Shown piece after piece: positions 47,993-61,200 of a stretch of DNA of 64,000 nt (its first letter is position 1; each line of letters begins with the position of its first letter). Under the pieces are notes generated by a model. That model was given only the letters and a program-made list of their open reading frames with translations, did no database searches and was not told the DNA's origin. The position numbers and the translations under genes were made by a program. The DNA comes from Schistosoma haematobium (taxonomy: Eukaryota > Platyhelminthes > Trematoda > Strigeidida > Schistosomatidae): NCBI RefSeq assembly GCF_000699445.3, contig NC_067197.1, forward strand, positions 24,845,809-24,909,808, written 5' to 3'.

Positions 47993-48045
<53 letters not shown>
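47993..48045 (+). repeat. Tetranucleotide tail of the RTE element
   Basis: About 13 units of CTTA on the plus strand, which are TAAG repeats at the 3' end of the minus-strand RTE element. RTE elements commonly end in short tandem repeats. The element's stop codon lies inside this tail. Confidence 0.95.
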
Positions 48046-51000
48046 GCCTGTTACTCCCAATGGAGCATAGGCCGCTGACCAGCATTCTCCAACCCACTCT
48101 ATCCTGGGCCTTCTTTTCTAGTTCCATCCAATTCTTGTTCATTTTTCTCATGTCTATCTCCATTTCCCGGCGTAATGTGTTCTTTGGTCTCCCTCTTTTC
48201 CTTTGACCTTCAGGATTCCATGTGAGGGCTTGTCTTGTGACACAGTTGGGTGCTTTCCTCAATGTGTGTCCTATCCACTTCCAGCGCTTCTTCCTGATTT
48301 CTTCCTCCACTGGGATCTGGTTTGTTCTCTCCCACAGTACGTTGTTGCTAATAGTGTCCGGCCAATGGATCTGAAGTATTTTGCATAGACAACTGTTGAT
48401 AAACACCTGTATTTTCTGGATGATGGCTTTTGTAGTTCTCCAGGTTTCTGCCCCATACAGTAGAACTGTCTTGACATTTGTATTGAAAATCCTGACCTTG
48501 GTGTTGGTTGACAGTTGCTTTGAGTTCCAGATGTTCCTCAGTTGTAAATATACTGCTCTTGCTTTTCCGATCCGCGCCTTCACATCTGCATCAGATCCAC
48601 CCTGTTCATCAATGATGCTGCCCAAATATGTAAAGGTTTTGACATCTTCCAAATCTTCTCCGTCAATTGTGATTGGATTGGTGCATTCTGTGTTGTATCG
48701 GAGAATCCTGCTTTTCCCTTTGTGTATATTGAGACCTATTGCTGCTGAGGCTGCTGCCACACTGTTCGTCTTCTCCTGCATCTGTTGTTGCGTTTGGGAT
48801 AGAAGGGCCAGATCGTCTGCGAAGTCTAGATCATCCAACTGCATCTTAGATGTCCATTGTATCCCGCGCTTTCCTTCGGACGTTGACGTTTTCATGATCC
48901 AGTCGATCACCATGAGAAAGAGAAAGGGTGAGAGTAAGCAACCTTGCCTAACACCGGTCTTCACTTCGAACGACTTTGTCAACTGTCCTCCATGCACGAT
49001 TTTGCAGTGTAATCCATCATATGAGTTCTGTATGATATTGACTATCTTCTGAGGCACGCCGTAGTGTCGAAGAAGTTTCCATAGTGTTGTTCTGTCCACG
49101 CTATCAAATGCCTTTTCGTAGTCAATGAAGTTGATGTAGAGTGATGAATTCCATTCAATTGATTGTTCCACAATTATCCGTAGAGTTGCGATTTGGTCTG
49201 TACACGATCTATCCTTACGGAATCCTGCCTGTTGGTCACGAAGTTGGGCGTCTACGCCGTCCTTCATCCTGTTTAACAATACCCTGTTGAAGACTTTTCC
49301 CGGTATTGAGAGAAGAGTGATGCCCCTGTAGTTATCACACTTGCTCAGATCGCCTTTCTTTGGTATTTTGATCAGTAGTCCTTCTTTCCAGTCTGTTGGT
49401 ACTTGTTCCTCATCCCAAATCTTATTGAAGAGAATGTGGAGTATCCTTGCAGTTGCCGCTACGTCTGCTTTTAGTGCCTCTGCTGGGATGTTGTCCGGTC
49501 CTGCTGATTTGCCACTCTTGATTTGTCTGATGGCCATACTGATTTCTTCAATTGTTGGTCGGCCAACATTGAGTGGGAGGTCCGTGGGTGCTGCTTCGAT
49601 GTTGGGTGGGTTCAGTGGAGCTGGTCGATTCAACAGTTCTTTGAAGTGTTCTACCCACCTGTTTTGTTGCTCTTCAATGTTGGTGATTACCTTGCCTTCC
49701 TTGCTTTTCACTGGTCGTTCTGGTTTGCGGCGATTTCCAGAGAGTTTCTTTGTCGTGTCATACAATTGTCTCATGTTTCCTTCTCTTGCAGCCTTTTCTG
49801 CCGTCGTTGCTAAATCTTCCACATATTTACGTTTGTCGGTTCTGATGCTCCTCTTCACTTGTTTGTTTATTTCCGTGTATTCAGCTTGTACCTTGGTTTT
49901 TTCTGCTCTTGTTCGGCTGGTATTGATCGCTGCCTTCTTGTTCCTCCTTTCTAGAATCTTATCCAGTGTATCAACAGTGATCCATTCCTTGTGGTGGTGC
50001 TTCTTGTGACCCAGGACCTCATGACGTGTTGAAGTGATTGCCTCTTTGATCCCCTTCCAGTTGCTCTCCACATTAGTTCCTTCTCTATTGAGTAGATCAT
50101 GAAAGGCCTGGAACTTGTTGCTGAGGTCTATCTTGAATTTGTTGAGTTTGTTAGTATCCTGGAGAAAGGCCGTATTGAACTTTTGTGATACTGTCCGCCC
50201 CGTTGTCCAGTGCTTCTTGAGTTTCAATTTCATCTTGGCGACCAGTAAGTGATGATCTGATGCTATATCAGCTCCTCTGTTGGTTCTCACGTCCTCTATA
50301 GTCCTCCTGAACGTTTTGTTGATGCAAATATGGTCGATTTGGTTTTGTGTAGAGTGATCCGGTGAAGTTCATGTGGTTTTGTGTATGCGTTTATGTGGGA
50401 ATATGGTGCCGCCTATGACCAGTTTATTGAAGGCACATAGGTTTGCAAATCTCTCACCATTTTCGTTTCTTTCTCCCAGCCCGTGTCGTCCCATGATGTC
50501 TTCATATCCAGTGTTGTCCGTTCCAACCTTGGCGTTGAAATCTCCCATCAGAATAGTCAGGTCCTTTGTTGGGCACTTCTCGACTATTGACTGCAGCCTA
50601 TTGTAGAATTGATCTTTAGCGTCTTCATTGTAGTCGTTGGTAGGCGCATAGCATTGGATGATGTTCATTGAAATGCCCTCTTTCTTTGTTTTAAACGAGG
50701 CTTTGATGATCCTTGGTCCATGAGATTCCCATCCTATAAGTGCATTTTGCGCTTGTTTGGACAGCATCAATGCAACTCCTTGTGTATGTGGTGCATTTTC
50801 TTCTTCATGGCCGGAGTATAACAGGAGCTCTCCTGTAGCTAGTCGTTGTTGTCCAACTTGTGTCCAATGTGTTTCACTGATCCCAAGTACCTCTAGGTTG
50901 TATCTTCTCATTTCTGCAGCAATCTGGAAGGCTCTTCCGGTGTCCCACATTGTACGAACATTCCATGTACCTAAATAAATGGTCGCTCTGTTTGTCAGAA

Positions 51001-51055
51001 GGGGCATCGGCCTCGTAACTTCCGAAGGGATTCGGCTTTCATCATGAGGCGTCAT
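48038..51055 (-). pseudogene. RTE endonuclease-reverse transcriptase, one nonsense codon
   Basis: Spans 1006 codons in a single frame, including the terminal stop, broken only by TGA at 50371-50369 where relatives have tryptophan (TGG). The endonuclease part has LGTWNVRTM, LGISETHW, NIIQCYAPTNDY and the catalytic MGDFNAKVG (near 50535), then [14 protein letters not shown] and the [10 protein letters not shown] end of the domain. The reverse transcriptase has [47 protein letters not shown] (motif A), [19 protein letters not shown] and [10 protein letters not shown] (motif C, near 48815). The C-terminus shows [14 protein letters not shown] and [10 protein letters not shown]. The protein nicks target DNA and primes cDNA synthesis there. 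Two long frames on the plus strand here are shadows. Confidence 0.95.
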
Positions 51056-51429
51056 AATTCTTCTAAATGAAGATCTTCTGACTCCCAGGGCAGAGTTTAG
51101 AAGGTTTGAATAATTTTTTCTGGTTAGCGTTTTTTTAGCGAGTTAGTTTTCTACGGGATGGGGACGCTAACCCCATGCCCAACCCTCCTCCTTTATCCGG
51201 GCTTGGGACCGGCAGTAGCCCCCGGAGGGACTCCAGGCGGAGTTTCAGGATATAAAGCAACAAACAATTGTCTAAGTGATCCATTATTAATAATTTTTTA
51301 CAAATTATCTGGCGGTTACAGACGTATATATACCAGGAAGTCAAGTTAGGATGTCTCCTCATTTGCGGATAAATCTTTCGCTTTTTACTAAACATTTCCG
51401 TGGGGAGGCACAATACAGTGAGTCTTAAC

Positions 51430-51960
51430 TCATTTTTTCCAACTCCGACTTTGCACGGAGTATAAAATTTTTTCAGGCTGCAAGCCCCTGCTTAAAAGGT
51501 GACTCGGACATGCTAGAAAACGTACAGAGGGCAGCTATTCGTGCAATTCCGGAACTTCGGGGCTTATCATATAAAGAGCGGCTTGAAAAACTGGACCTCT
51601 TTACTCTGTCCTATCGCAGACTAAGGGGAGATCTAATTTTGATGTACAGAATACTGAGAAATGATTTTGAACCTGACTTATTCTCTCTTTTTCTTCCCAC
51701 TAGATCGGGACACCTAAGAGGACATAGCAGGCGAGTAGAAAAACCATAAACTAACAAAATACCCTTGGCATACAGGTTTTCACACCGAGTCATCAATACT
51801 TGGAACCTGCTGCCTGAAGCAGTGGTGTCCGCACCTTCAATTGATTCTTTCAACAGAAGACTGGACACTCACAGAAGCATACTAGAATAGGAATAACATA
51901 GGCCGTAGGCCTTCTGTCCTTACCACACAAATCGGAATCTGAATCTGTAATCTAGCGGGT
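51430..51960 (+). pseudogene. CR1-like reverse transcriptase 3' end
   Basis: The frame begins around AASPCLKGDSDMLENVQRAA and runs through RGLSYKERLEKLDLFTLSYR and LRGDLILMYRIL to a TAA after RRVEKP. It then continues open as AYRFSHRVINTWNLLPEAVV to TAG near 51888. This is the C-terminal end of a CR1-type polymerase, followed by a short 3' region with GGAATCTGAATCTG, a terminal repeat-like motif. It ends about 280 bases before the first TFIIB exon. Confidence 0.75.
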
Positions 51961-52241
51961 CACCTAGTGTCGTTCAAATACAAAATACCCGCGGTTACTT
52001 CGGCCCGTCAAGGTCGTTGTTGGTTTACACCTAAACTGACTTGTTCATTTGAGTAGCTGGCCTTTCCAGCTGTTTTTTGGTATCTTATCTGTTAAAATAT
52101 TTGTGAGACTCTCTTGAAACTGTTCCGAGCTTCGTCCCGAAGGAAAGTGTGAAGTTATTTAGTTGCCAAAGGTTTCTAGTCGAAGTACTGTTGACCTGAC
52201 ACTTAACATATCGTGTCTACCAAGGCAATATCTGACACACC

Positions 52242-55200
52242 ATGTAAACGCTATAAAGCTTAATAATTCTCCTCATTTCTAAAGGAGTCATCTAGAGTGT
52301 AAGTATCATCCATATGCAGTCCTTATTGAAGATTCTCATGCTGGGGATATGGTTTGCTCGATGTGTGGATTGGTTGTTGCTGATAGGTATGTTTTATCAC
52401 AATAAACATGGTTTTTGCATCCGCTTCGTGCAGAGTAATTGACGTCGGGTCTGAATGGCGCACGTTTTCTAATGATGCCAATGCCAAAGATATGTGTCGA
52501 GTAGGAGCTAGTGAAAACTTCTTGTTAGATGGGGGTGATCTTTCAACTATGATCAGTGGTCCATCACCTTCTGACTCGCGACAACTTGATGAGCATGGGA
52601 AGCCAATGTACCGAAACCGTCGCAATATATCTGCGCCTGATAGGGTACTTTTGAGTGCGTTCAGAGAAATCAGTCAAATGGGCGAACATCTAAATCTCCC
52701 CAAAAGCATATCAGTAAGTTTCATTCCTAGTCTCACGATAAGTTTTCATTGTATTTTATATGTATATCTGAAACCCATTTGGAACCATTATGTAAGAAAA
52801 CTATACTGTAGGTCAATACGAAGTCTTGGACATTTGTTTTAAAGCCTTCTAAACATACAACTGTAATGGTGACCTCATTTTTGTATGCCAACTTTTCGCA
52901 CATTGTTCGAGACATTGTGACTAGTAGTTGTGAAATTTCTGTCGAAATCATCCCTCCTATCGATTGGCAAAATACACCGATTCGATTTCATGCAGTCGTA
53001 TATCACAGGATTTGTTGTTGCTGATATCTGACGCGTTCATTGGACCGAGCGCGAAAATTTTAACCAAGGAAATGTAGTCGAATCCCATTCTATGGTCTGT
53101 CTATCAATTAAGGGAGGAGTATATTGCGCGGCAGTTCGTTCTGCTTTATTTTACTGCTGCGAAACATGGCCATTAAGAGTAGGAGATATTCGTAAGCTAC
53201 TAATATTTGACCACAGATGCCTTAGAAATATTGCTCGCACCTGCTGGGACCACCGGGTAAGTAATAGTGAGGTTAGACGTAGGGTATTAGGGAAGGATGG
53301 TAAATCAGTTGATGAAGTTGTGAATCTTCATCGACTGTGATGGTTGGCACACATGTTACGTATGCGTGAAGACCGATTACCACGACGTGCAATGGTGACT
53401 AGTGTTGGGGATGGTTGGAAGAAAGTTAGGGACGGCCAAACCAGAACGCGACATCAGTCCCTGAAGTCACTAACTTCTGGTCTGAGCCATGTTGGTAGAT
53501 GCAGACTACTTGGTTGGGGTCCGCGTGACTATTGTAACCCATGGTTGGAGACTGCGTGACATGGCTCAGAATCGTTCACAATGGCGTATGCGTATACACT
53601 CTTTGTCTTCCTTTAAACTATGAGATTAAAATCGCTTCATATATTTCTTCGAACTGATTCTTTCTACATGTACTATGCCCTTATATACAATCTTTCTTTT
53701 ATATATTATCACCATTGACTTAACTACTCCTATGAATTTGGTGTTCATCTTGTTGTGCTAATAAGGTATGGCAGCTTCGGCCGATGGAAATATGTGCCTG
53801 GTCTTACGTTGTAGCTGACTGTCTGACTGTGATTAAAATGTATGCTTTTAACGTGTCATTAGACCCTACAGTAGGTCCGATCCACTTAATAGTTCAGTTC
53901 GTGGAGTTTTATTCGTTAGACACGCACTTGCAAAAACACCTATGTACAGGATAAAAACTGCCTTACTTGTAGAGAAAATATACATGTAACAAATAAATTT
54001 TACATGCTCACGTTGTTTAGCATAACCATCCTTCATGTTGTGTTAATGATGTACAATGTATCTGTAAATGCCATTTGTGGCGTCAGATAGCTGTTTTCAC
54101 TTGGATAAACTGGCTCATCATGGATACATAGTATTTGAAATCTAGAAAACCAGCTTTACTTTTTAAAGCCAGTGAATTAACAGACATGCCTATAAGTGTT
54201 GTCAGTGATTTTCTAACAACTAAATGTTAACTTACGTCAGTTATCTTGAGCGAAAAAACCAAAAAACATTACCCACCAATTTGTTTGATTAACATCTGGG
54301 TATCTTGTACAGTTAAAGGAAACTACTTATCTTGGAAGTTTCATCACCCCCATTGGATTTGTGACTGAATAAATCTCAGTACGGATTCTAAAAGCTCAGT
54401 TGTCTTTTACATCATTTATATGTGGGAGATATCCGCCTACCAATCCTCTTTTACTTAATGACTAAGACATGTCCTCTAAAATTAGAATGCATTCGTAGGT
54501 TGCTAGCATTTGACCACGAATACCTTCAAAGTATTGCTCCCATGCAGTGGAATGACTGAGCAAGCAACTCTGTAGTCAGATATAGGGTGCTGGGTGAATA
54601 TTGCTAGTTAGTCGATGATGTCAACATTCATCATCTTGGAAAGTCAAGACATGTGTTACACATAACCAGTCATTACCTTCCATCTCATTATGCTTATGTG
54701 CTGTGACGATTTCGGATGGTATAAAATTTTGTCAAGTTTTATGTTGGTCATAACTTGCTGACAGGGTAAAATTTTTGGTGATAAACTGCAGTTATTGTGG
54801 TGCTGTAAGTATTTAAATTATTATGAAAAAACAGGCCGCTAAACCTTATTGGTGACTAAATAAGTTATCGTAATGTCATGCCACTAATCGTATCAGTCAC
54901 GGGATGCTAATAATAGGGTTAATCCTGACTATATCCCTCACCTTCCTCTAATTTGGCTCTTCCTACTGGCCGTCCGTATGAATCAGTCAGAACCAATATA
55001 CATGTTTACCTAAATAAGCTTAAAAGAATTAGCATACAAAAGTACCCGTGCTTAATCTCAAGATTATATTTCCAAGTGGATGTTAAAATATCTAAATTGA
55101 GAATTACTATAGTTTACTTCGAACCATCACCTTTGTGTTCACTTTTTATTTATAAACCGATAAATATGTCAGTAAAACCCAAGGAACAGTGATCAAGCAA

Positions 55201-58200
55201 CCTATTCTGAATAACTCGAATATTGTAGTCGAAAATAATTTTATCAGAATGGTGTGGATTCCTGATAATTCCATTTTATTAAAAGATAAGTCTCTGTTAC
55301 TCATTAAAGAAGAATCAATTTTCCCTAACTACTTCTAAAAATCTTCGATGTAGGCTGTAAGTGGAAATTTCCTACGAGAGGCTAGATATATGTATATCAA
55401 AAGAAAACCGGATGAGGGTATTCCAGAATTGCCTTGGTCACTAATTTGAATCAAAATATTATTTTCAGCTTGCAGTGTCAAAAACAAGTATTGTAATAAG
55501 AAAATAGCTAATCAAACAGCGACAACATTATGTTAAGAATGTTATGGTGTTTGAAATAGTAATTGAATTTAAACAACTTAGAGTTTTTCAAAATCAATGT
55601 TCATATGTTAATGTAATCTCATCTTAATAACTCAGTTTTAAACAAGCTTTCTCTAATTGTGTTAGAAATAGTCCAAGTTGCTTTTTCCCTACATATCGTC
55701 TTCCTTTTTGAAATATTGTAGGACCATGCTAACTTGCTGTTCAAACAAGTCCATGAGACTAAAAATCTTCGAGGTCGCAGTAATGATGCTGTCTCAACTG
55801 CTTGTCTCTACATGGCCTGTCGTCAAGAGGGTGTCCCTCGGACTTTCAAAGGTGACAGTGTAATAAGTTTTTAGCCGGATATTTATTTTTTGGTATAAGA
55901 CTTAATCTCACTTAATATTAAGCACACACAACATAAAGATGTAGTGAAAGGATCTCAGTACATTTTCTTACTAGTTGTTTATGCTTAATCAATATCTCAC
56001 ATGAAATATGTTAGATAATATCACACATTGTATATTAATAAGTAGATGAGAAGCATTAGCGTTGCTTTTAATCTTTATATTAGCGACATATGTTAAAGTT
56101 TATTTAAATTTCCAAAAGGTTAACTAACTTATATAAAACTATAGATTCAAATATAAAGCTCTTTTTGTATTACTAAATTATCAAGCATATCAACCATTTA
56201 TATTTATCTACAGACGTTTTCGGAGGCTGTTTGTTCTCATGCATGGGGACGTTTTCTTTTATGATCAACATAAACTATATGTTACTGGGTTAGAAACGCT
56301 CATATATATTTTTATTCTTAGTCTTTCTGGTGATTATCAATGAACACAAAACCATAGCTTAAAACTATCGGTTGCTATCAATCATCACGGAGTTATCAAA
56401 ATTTTCCGCAATGGTGCAGGTTCATTCACTTTTTTCCCCTCGGATCCTAAGTTACTTAATCATCTTAAGAAAGATTTATTCTACGAATCCATTTCTTATC
56501 GAATTATATCTTTTATACCTAATGTTATCGATAATACTGTTACTACTTATACTACACTGTTATCTCGCTGTGCTGATGTGGTGTGGTAACTTGAACCCAC
56601 CCATGTATGTACCAGGTTCCGTGTTATGTAAGACTGACTGACTGATTATCATTTTTCTTAATAAAAATTGCAATGCATTTCGTAATATCTCGCGACTTAC
56701 TGTTAATTGCTTCTTCGGACAATAAAAAATTTTCCAACCCAGTATAAACGTACGTAGCATGACAAACAAGTTAAATTAAATATCTACTAAATACAAGGAT
56801 ATCTAGTCAAGATAATGTTATGTCATCCACGTCTTGAATACTTCTGTGTAATATGTTTTCTTGTGCATGTTTGTATGAGTGTGAATAATGTAATGATCGT
56901 ACTGTAAAGGAATTAGTTTTCTAATTTGAGAATAAGAGTTAAAATGTACTCTCAATTTTTCAGATTCTAGTACCATTGAATTGTACCGTTTTAGTTACAT
57001 AAGTCAAAGCATGATAAAAGTTAATTCTTCTAAAAATGAAGTAAACAAATGTGTATAGGATTACTCAACGCTAGGTGGCTTACTCTTATTAATGCTTGTT
57101 TCGTACTAGAACCATCTTTATAAATAAAAACAAGTAGATGACACAATATACAACACAATAAATATTTATTTACGATGTACCAAATTTTGCATACTTTTTC
57201 TCATAACATTACAAAGAGATTCACGATACAGATTTTAACTGAACAGTTTTAAAAAAAATTGGAAATCCCAGCATTTCTACACTTCATTTGATACTCCATT
57301 TCACAACTACTCATTATCATATGTATTCGATCATAGTTGTCTGTGAAGAATTTCTCACATCCTTTTGGAACACTTTATTAGTAGTACCCGGGTTCAACCG
57401 TGTGTAATCGGGCCTAATGACGATAATTTAATTAGTGTCATCTTGAAACACCGAGCTCGTTGACTCGGTCATTTTTTACGAATACCCAGTGATCATACAA
57501 CTCAGTTGCTTGAGGCGTTATCATATATAACATAAGATCGAAATTAAATGAAGTCCTTTTGTAGTTTTTTATTACATTGTCAAAAATGTTTAGGTGATCT
57601 TCCTTAACTGAGAAATGTCTTTTTGTCTACATTTTTAACTGAACTGTATCTCTTATTAATTATTACTTTCCATTTACTTCGTTTATTCCATTACCTTTCT
57701 CTTCCTTCACAATGTTATCACTCCCTTTGTGCGGTGCTTTCCTTTTGGTGCCCTATTGTATTAGAACTCGTATACTGGTACTAAATAAATTGATTTCCAA
57801 TGCATCAGTGTTATCCTACTGAGATGAGTATAAAGTTATATACTTTAGTTTTGGAAGTAGAATTTGGAATAGAGCAGTTAATTAAAAAAAAATTAGACGA
57901 ATTAGTTGGGTCTACGTGATCTTAAAATATTAGAGATTAATTATTTCAGTTTTCCATTTTTATTATGTTGATTTTGAAATCATAGTTTACTGATGTGTGA
58001 ATTCGAACTTTCATTTGTTATTATTTTATCGACATCGATTGCTACTTATATTTTAAAAACGAAGAACCGTTACAGTTCCGAGGAAGCGAAGTAAAATACA
58101 CCAAATCTGATACAAGTAGAAATTTATTCATCTCAAAACACAATGAATAATCTAATTAAAAATGTATTCATCTGTATATCGATTTGTACACATATTTAAT

Positions 58201-61200
58201 CATTATTTAGTGAAAAGTTAGGTATATGAATTGATAACAAAATCGCACATACTTCATGTCATGTTAAACATAGTTTATACAAGAATATTGTGTCTTGAAT
58301 ATAAACATCAAACTGAAGTAAATCACTGTTATATTGAATAATCATCATTTAGAATTAAAAGTGTAAGTAATGTAAAATAAGAATCACAATGAATTAGGAA
58401 TGTAATTTTGCATTTTTATCCTGTCATATCAATTATTATGACTAGTTTATGAATAAAAAATGTTTCATATTTTTCTGTCTTTTTCAGAAGTATGCGCTGT
58501 GTCACGAGTATCAAAGAAAGAAATAGGAAAAGTTTTTAAAAAGATTCTAAAAATACTTGAGACAAATGTACAATCGGTTACAGTTGAAGACTTCATGTCT
58601 AGATTCTGTGGTAATCTCAATTTGAACATTACTGTTCAAAGAGTTGCAAATGTGGTTGCTAGAAGAGCTCTTAACTTAAATTTAGTTGCTGGTCGTAGCC
58701 CAGTTTCGGTGGCAGCCGCAGCCATTTACATGGCAGCTTATGCATTAGGTTGTCGTAAAGAAAAACGAGGTAACTATCATTGTTTTCTTCATTTACTGAT
58801 AGTAAAGTTTTTCAGAATTGTCAGATTTTGTGTAAATTATATTTGAAATAATTTCACCGATTGAAATTTAAATAATTTCAACGTTTCGTTTATCAAACTT
58901 GTCTGAACTTCTTTAAGGTAATAATCAAGAGGTATTCAACCATTAGTAACAAGTATTTGGACCATATCTCTATCCAATCTGTTTGTTTCATATGCACAGT
59001 TATGCTGATAGAAATTAATTTAAATATTTCATCATTACAATTATGTATTTGATGATTCTCATTTTACATATACATCGATGTTTTGAAAACATTTTCAATT
59101 TGCACATTTATTCTTCTAATAAACAAAAAAGCAAATTAAAATCTTCTATCAACTATTAATAACATGAAATTACATATATACAGCCATACATAAAATCACT
59201 CATTCATTTAATTTCAAATTATGAATTTTTCACATGATTCACATGTTACTGACTCATATTTATTATCCTAGTTACTAAAGTCAACATCTGAATATGATTG
59301 TATGAGTATTTAGTGTAGATTTAATTGTTGAACATCAAATATTCTTTGATAATTTTGATCTTGACTATTACACTGAAGAAGTTCAGATAAGTTTGTTGGA
59401 CGAAACTTTGGAATTATTTAAATTTCAATCACTAAGATTATTTCAAACATAATTTTCATAAATAACATCTGTATAATTGGTGACCGATTCCTGTCAAACT
59501 ATTGGCTCAAATATTGACGAATATTCGTATATTAAGTTAGTGTTTTTAGATTTTAAAAAGAATTTAGAATTCTGTGTATCTATATAGAGTTGAATTAACA
59601 CAGTTTCTTTTCACAGACAAACCATAGCATATGTTATTTTGAAAAGAGCAAGAACAAACATTCTAGCAGAATAACATGAATTCATTTTTATCTCGTTAGT
59701 TCTCGTCAGCTGCTTACAACCTGTGGTATTTAAAATCATAATTAATGGGTTTAAATTACTTACATAAAAGAGTTTGATTGGAAGTCATATTAAAGACATA
59801 TTCATATAGTATAGCAAGGGTGTAAATAAATTTAATAGACTGAATATTGTAAATATATACCTTATGTGATGAAAGAACATTGTGACAACAGTTCAAACGG
59901 TTAGAAACAAACAAACCTTGATAGGAATAAAATGAGTAGAGTTCAGTTGATAAAATAAGATAGTTGGAATAAAACTCAATGGTGTAATAAATGCAAGAAA
60001 GAGTTTAAAGAAAAAGAAAAAAATTATTAAGATATAACGAAGGAATATTAATCACCAAGGCAAGGAAAGATTAATAACCATCTCCTTTTGAACACATAAA
60101 TCAGGCTTTTGGCGCCTGATAGCAACTGCTTCAGCAAACTTCAGAAGACTGGAGTTTGGCTGCTTACTAATCACCTTGAATGATTGTAGGGTATCGACCT
60201 GATGTCCTGTATCAAGATGTTTGGTGATTGCACTATTTAGAGTCTTTCTTTCTCTTGTTCTGAGGCTTTTCGGAACATGTTCAAAAAATCTGAGATATGC
60301 CCTCCTTTCTGTTCGGCCAATGTAGCTGCTTTGACAGGTACACGTAAATTTATAAATATAATTGGCGGTAACATGAAAAGGATGCTTATCGACTTTTGAT
60401 TGAGTTATTGAGCATGTTGTTTTATACAGAATTTGAAGTTTGGTCGCCGGATAAGTTCTGGCTAGCGCAGTACTCAGTCTCCTGTTGATTGTGTTTGCAA
60501 CCTCGTCACCTTTGAAGTTAAGACTTATCGTTATTGGTTTTTTATTGACAGTAATTACTTCAGTATTGTTTTCTTTACGCTTCTTATACTTGTCAATAAA
60601 CTTTTGTGGGTAAAAGTTGTCTCGCAGGCATTTTTCCACTTGATGTTGCTATAAAACGTAGGAGAGACGAGACAGTCCAACGTTCGATTTATCGAAAAAG
60701 TACTTGGAATGGCATTTACCTGAATTTCAATAGCTTTTGTCCACTCAGTTACAAGAAGGCATTAGTTAAAACACTATTTTATATGGCAGAAAAGATATGT
60801 ACCACTGACAAACTCGAAGAAGAATTGATGAAAGTGTTATGTTATGTAAAATAATCGGAGTGATAGAAATCTTCTACGTTATATGATAACGTCTTAGTGA
60901 CTTACTAAACTTGGTAAAAATATTTCAGGTATAAATAATCAATACATTCTGAAATCATTAATTCGATAACCGTTTCGGTTTTTGATTAATCGTTTTGTCT
61001 TAAACAGTTCAATTTTTACCAGCAGCGTTCACAAAAATATGTTTATAGATTTACATCAGAAGGGATACGAATTGGCTGGTACGCTACAAATGCGATCAGT
61101 AGTAAATGTTATTCAATTAAGTGAAGATAGCAAACATAATTATCAGGTTAAAATAGTGGCAGCTGACTACTGCTGTATATTCAGTAAGGTCCATTAGAAC

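Larger units (their letters stand above)
47993..51243 (-). mobile_element. Near full-length RTE (SR2-like) retrotransposon
   Basis: A 3251-base element with a 5' untranslated region (51243-51056), one long reading frame and a TAAG-repeat tail. It is flanked by a perfect 13-base direct repeat, TTCAGGATATAAA, at 47980-47992 and 51244-51256, the target-site duplication of a target-primed insertion. Its 5' end begins CTCCGCCTGGAG-like, as does the inverted copy at 7.7 kb, so it is probably complete. It is the youngest-looking RTE copy of the three in the window. Confidence 0.95.

Noticed and set aside
48381..50009. Long plus-strand frames of 223 and 222 codons
   Set aside because: They lie antisense to the RTE reading frame and carry no motif of their own; they are shadows of its codon use.
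59375..59415. CTGAAGAAGTTC...GGACGAAAC in foldback element 4 as a hammerhead
   Set aside because: The base after CTGAAGA cannot pair with the base before GAAA, and the left-arm copy lacks the CTGA motif.
60052..60639. GIY-YIG frame as a host repair nuclease or homing endonuclease
   Set aside because: The lead-in residues and the adjoining inverted reverse transcriptase piece identify it as the C-terminus of a Penelope-like element.
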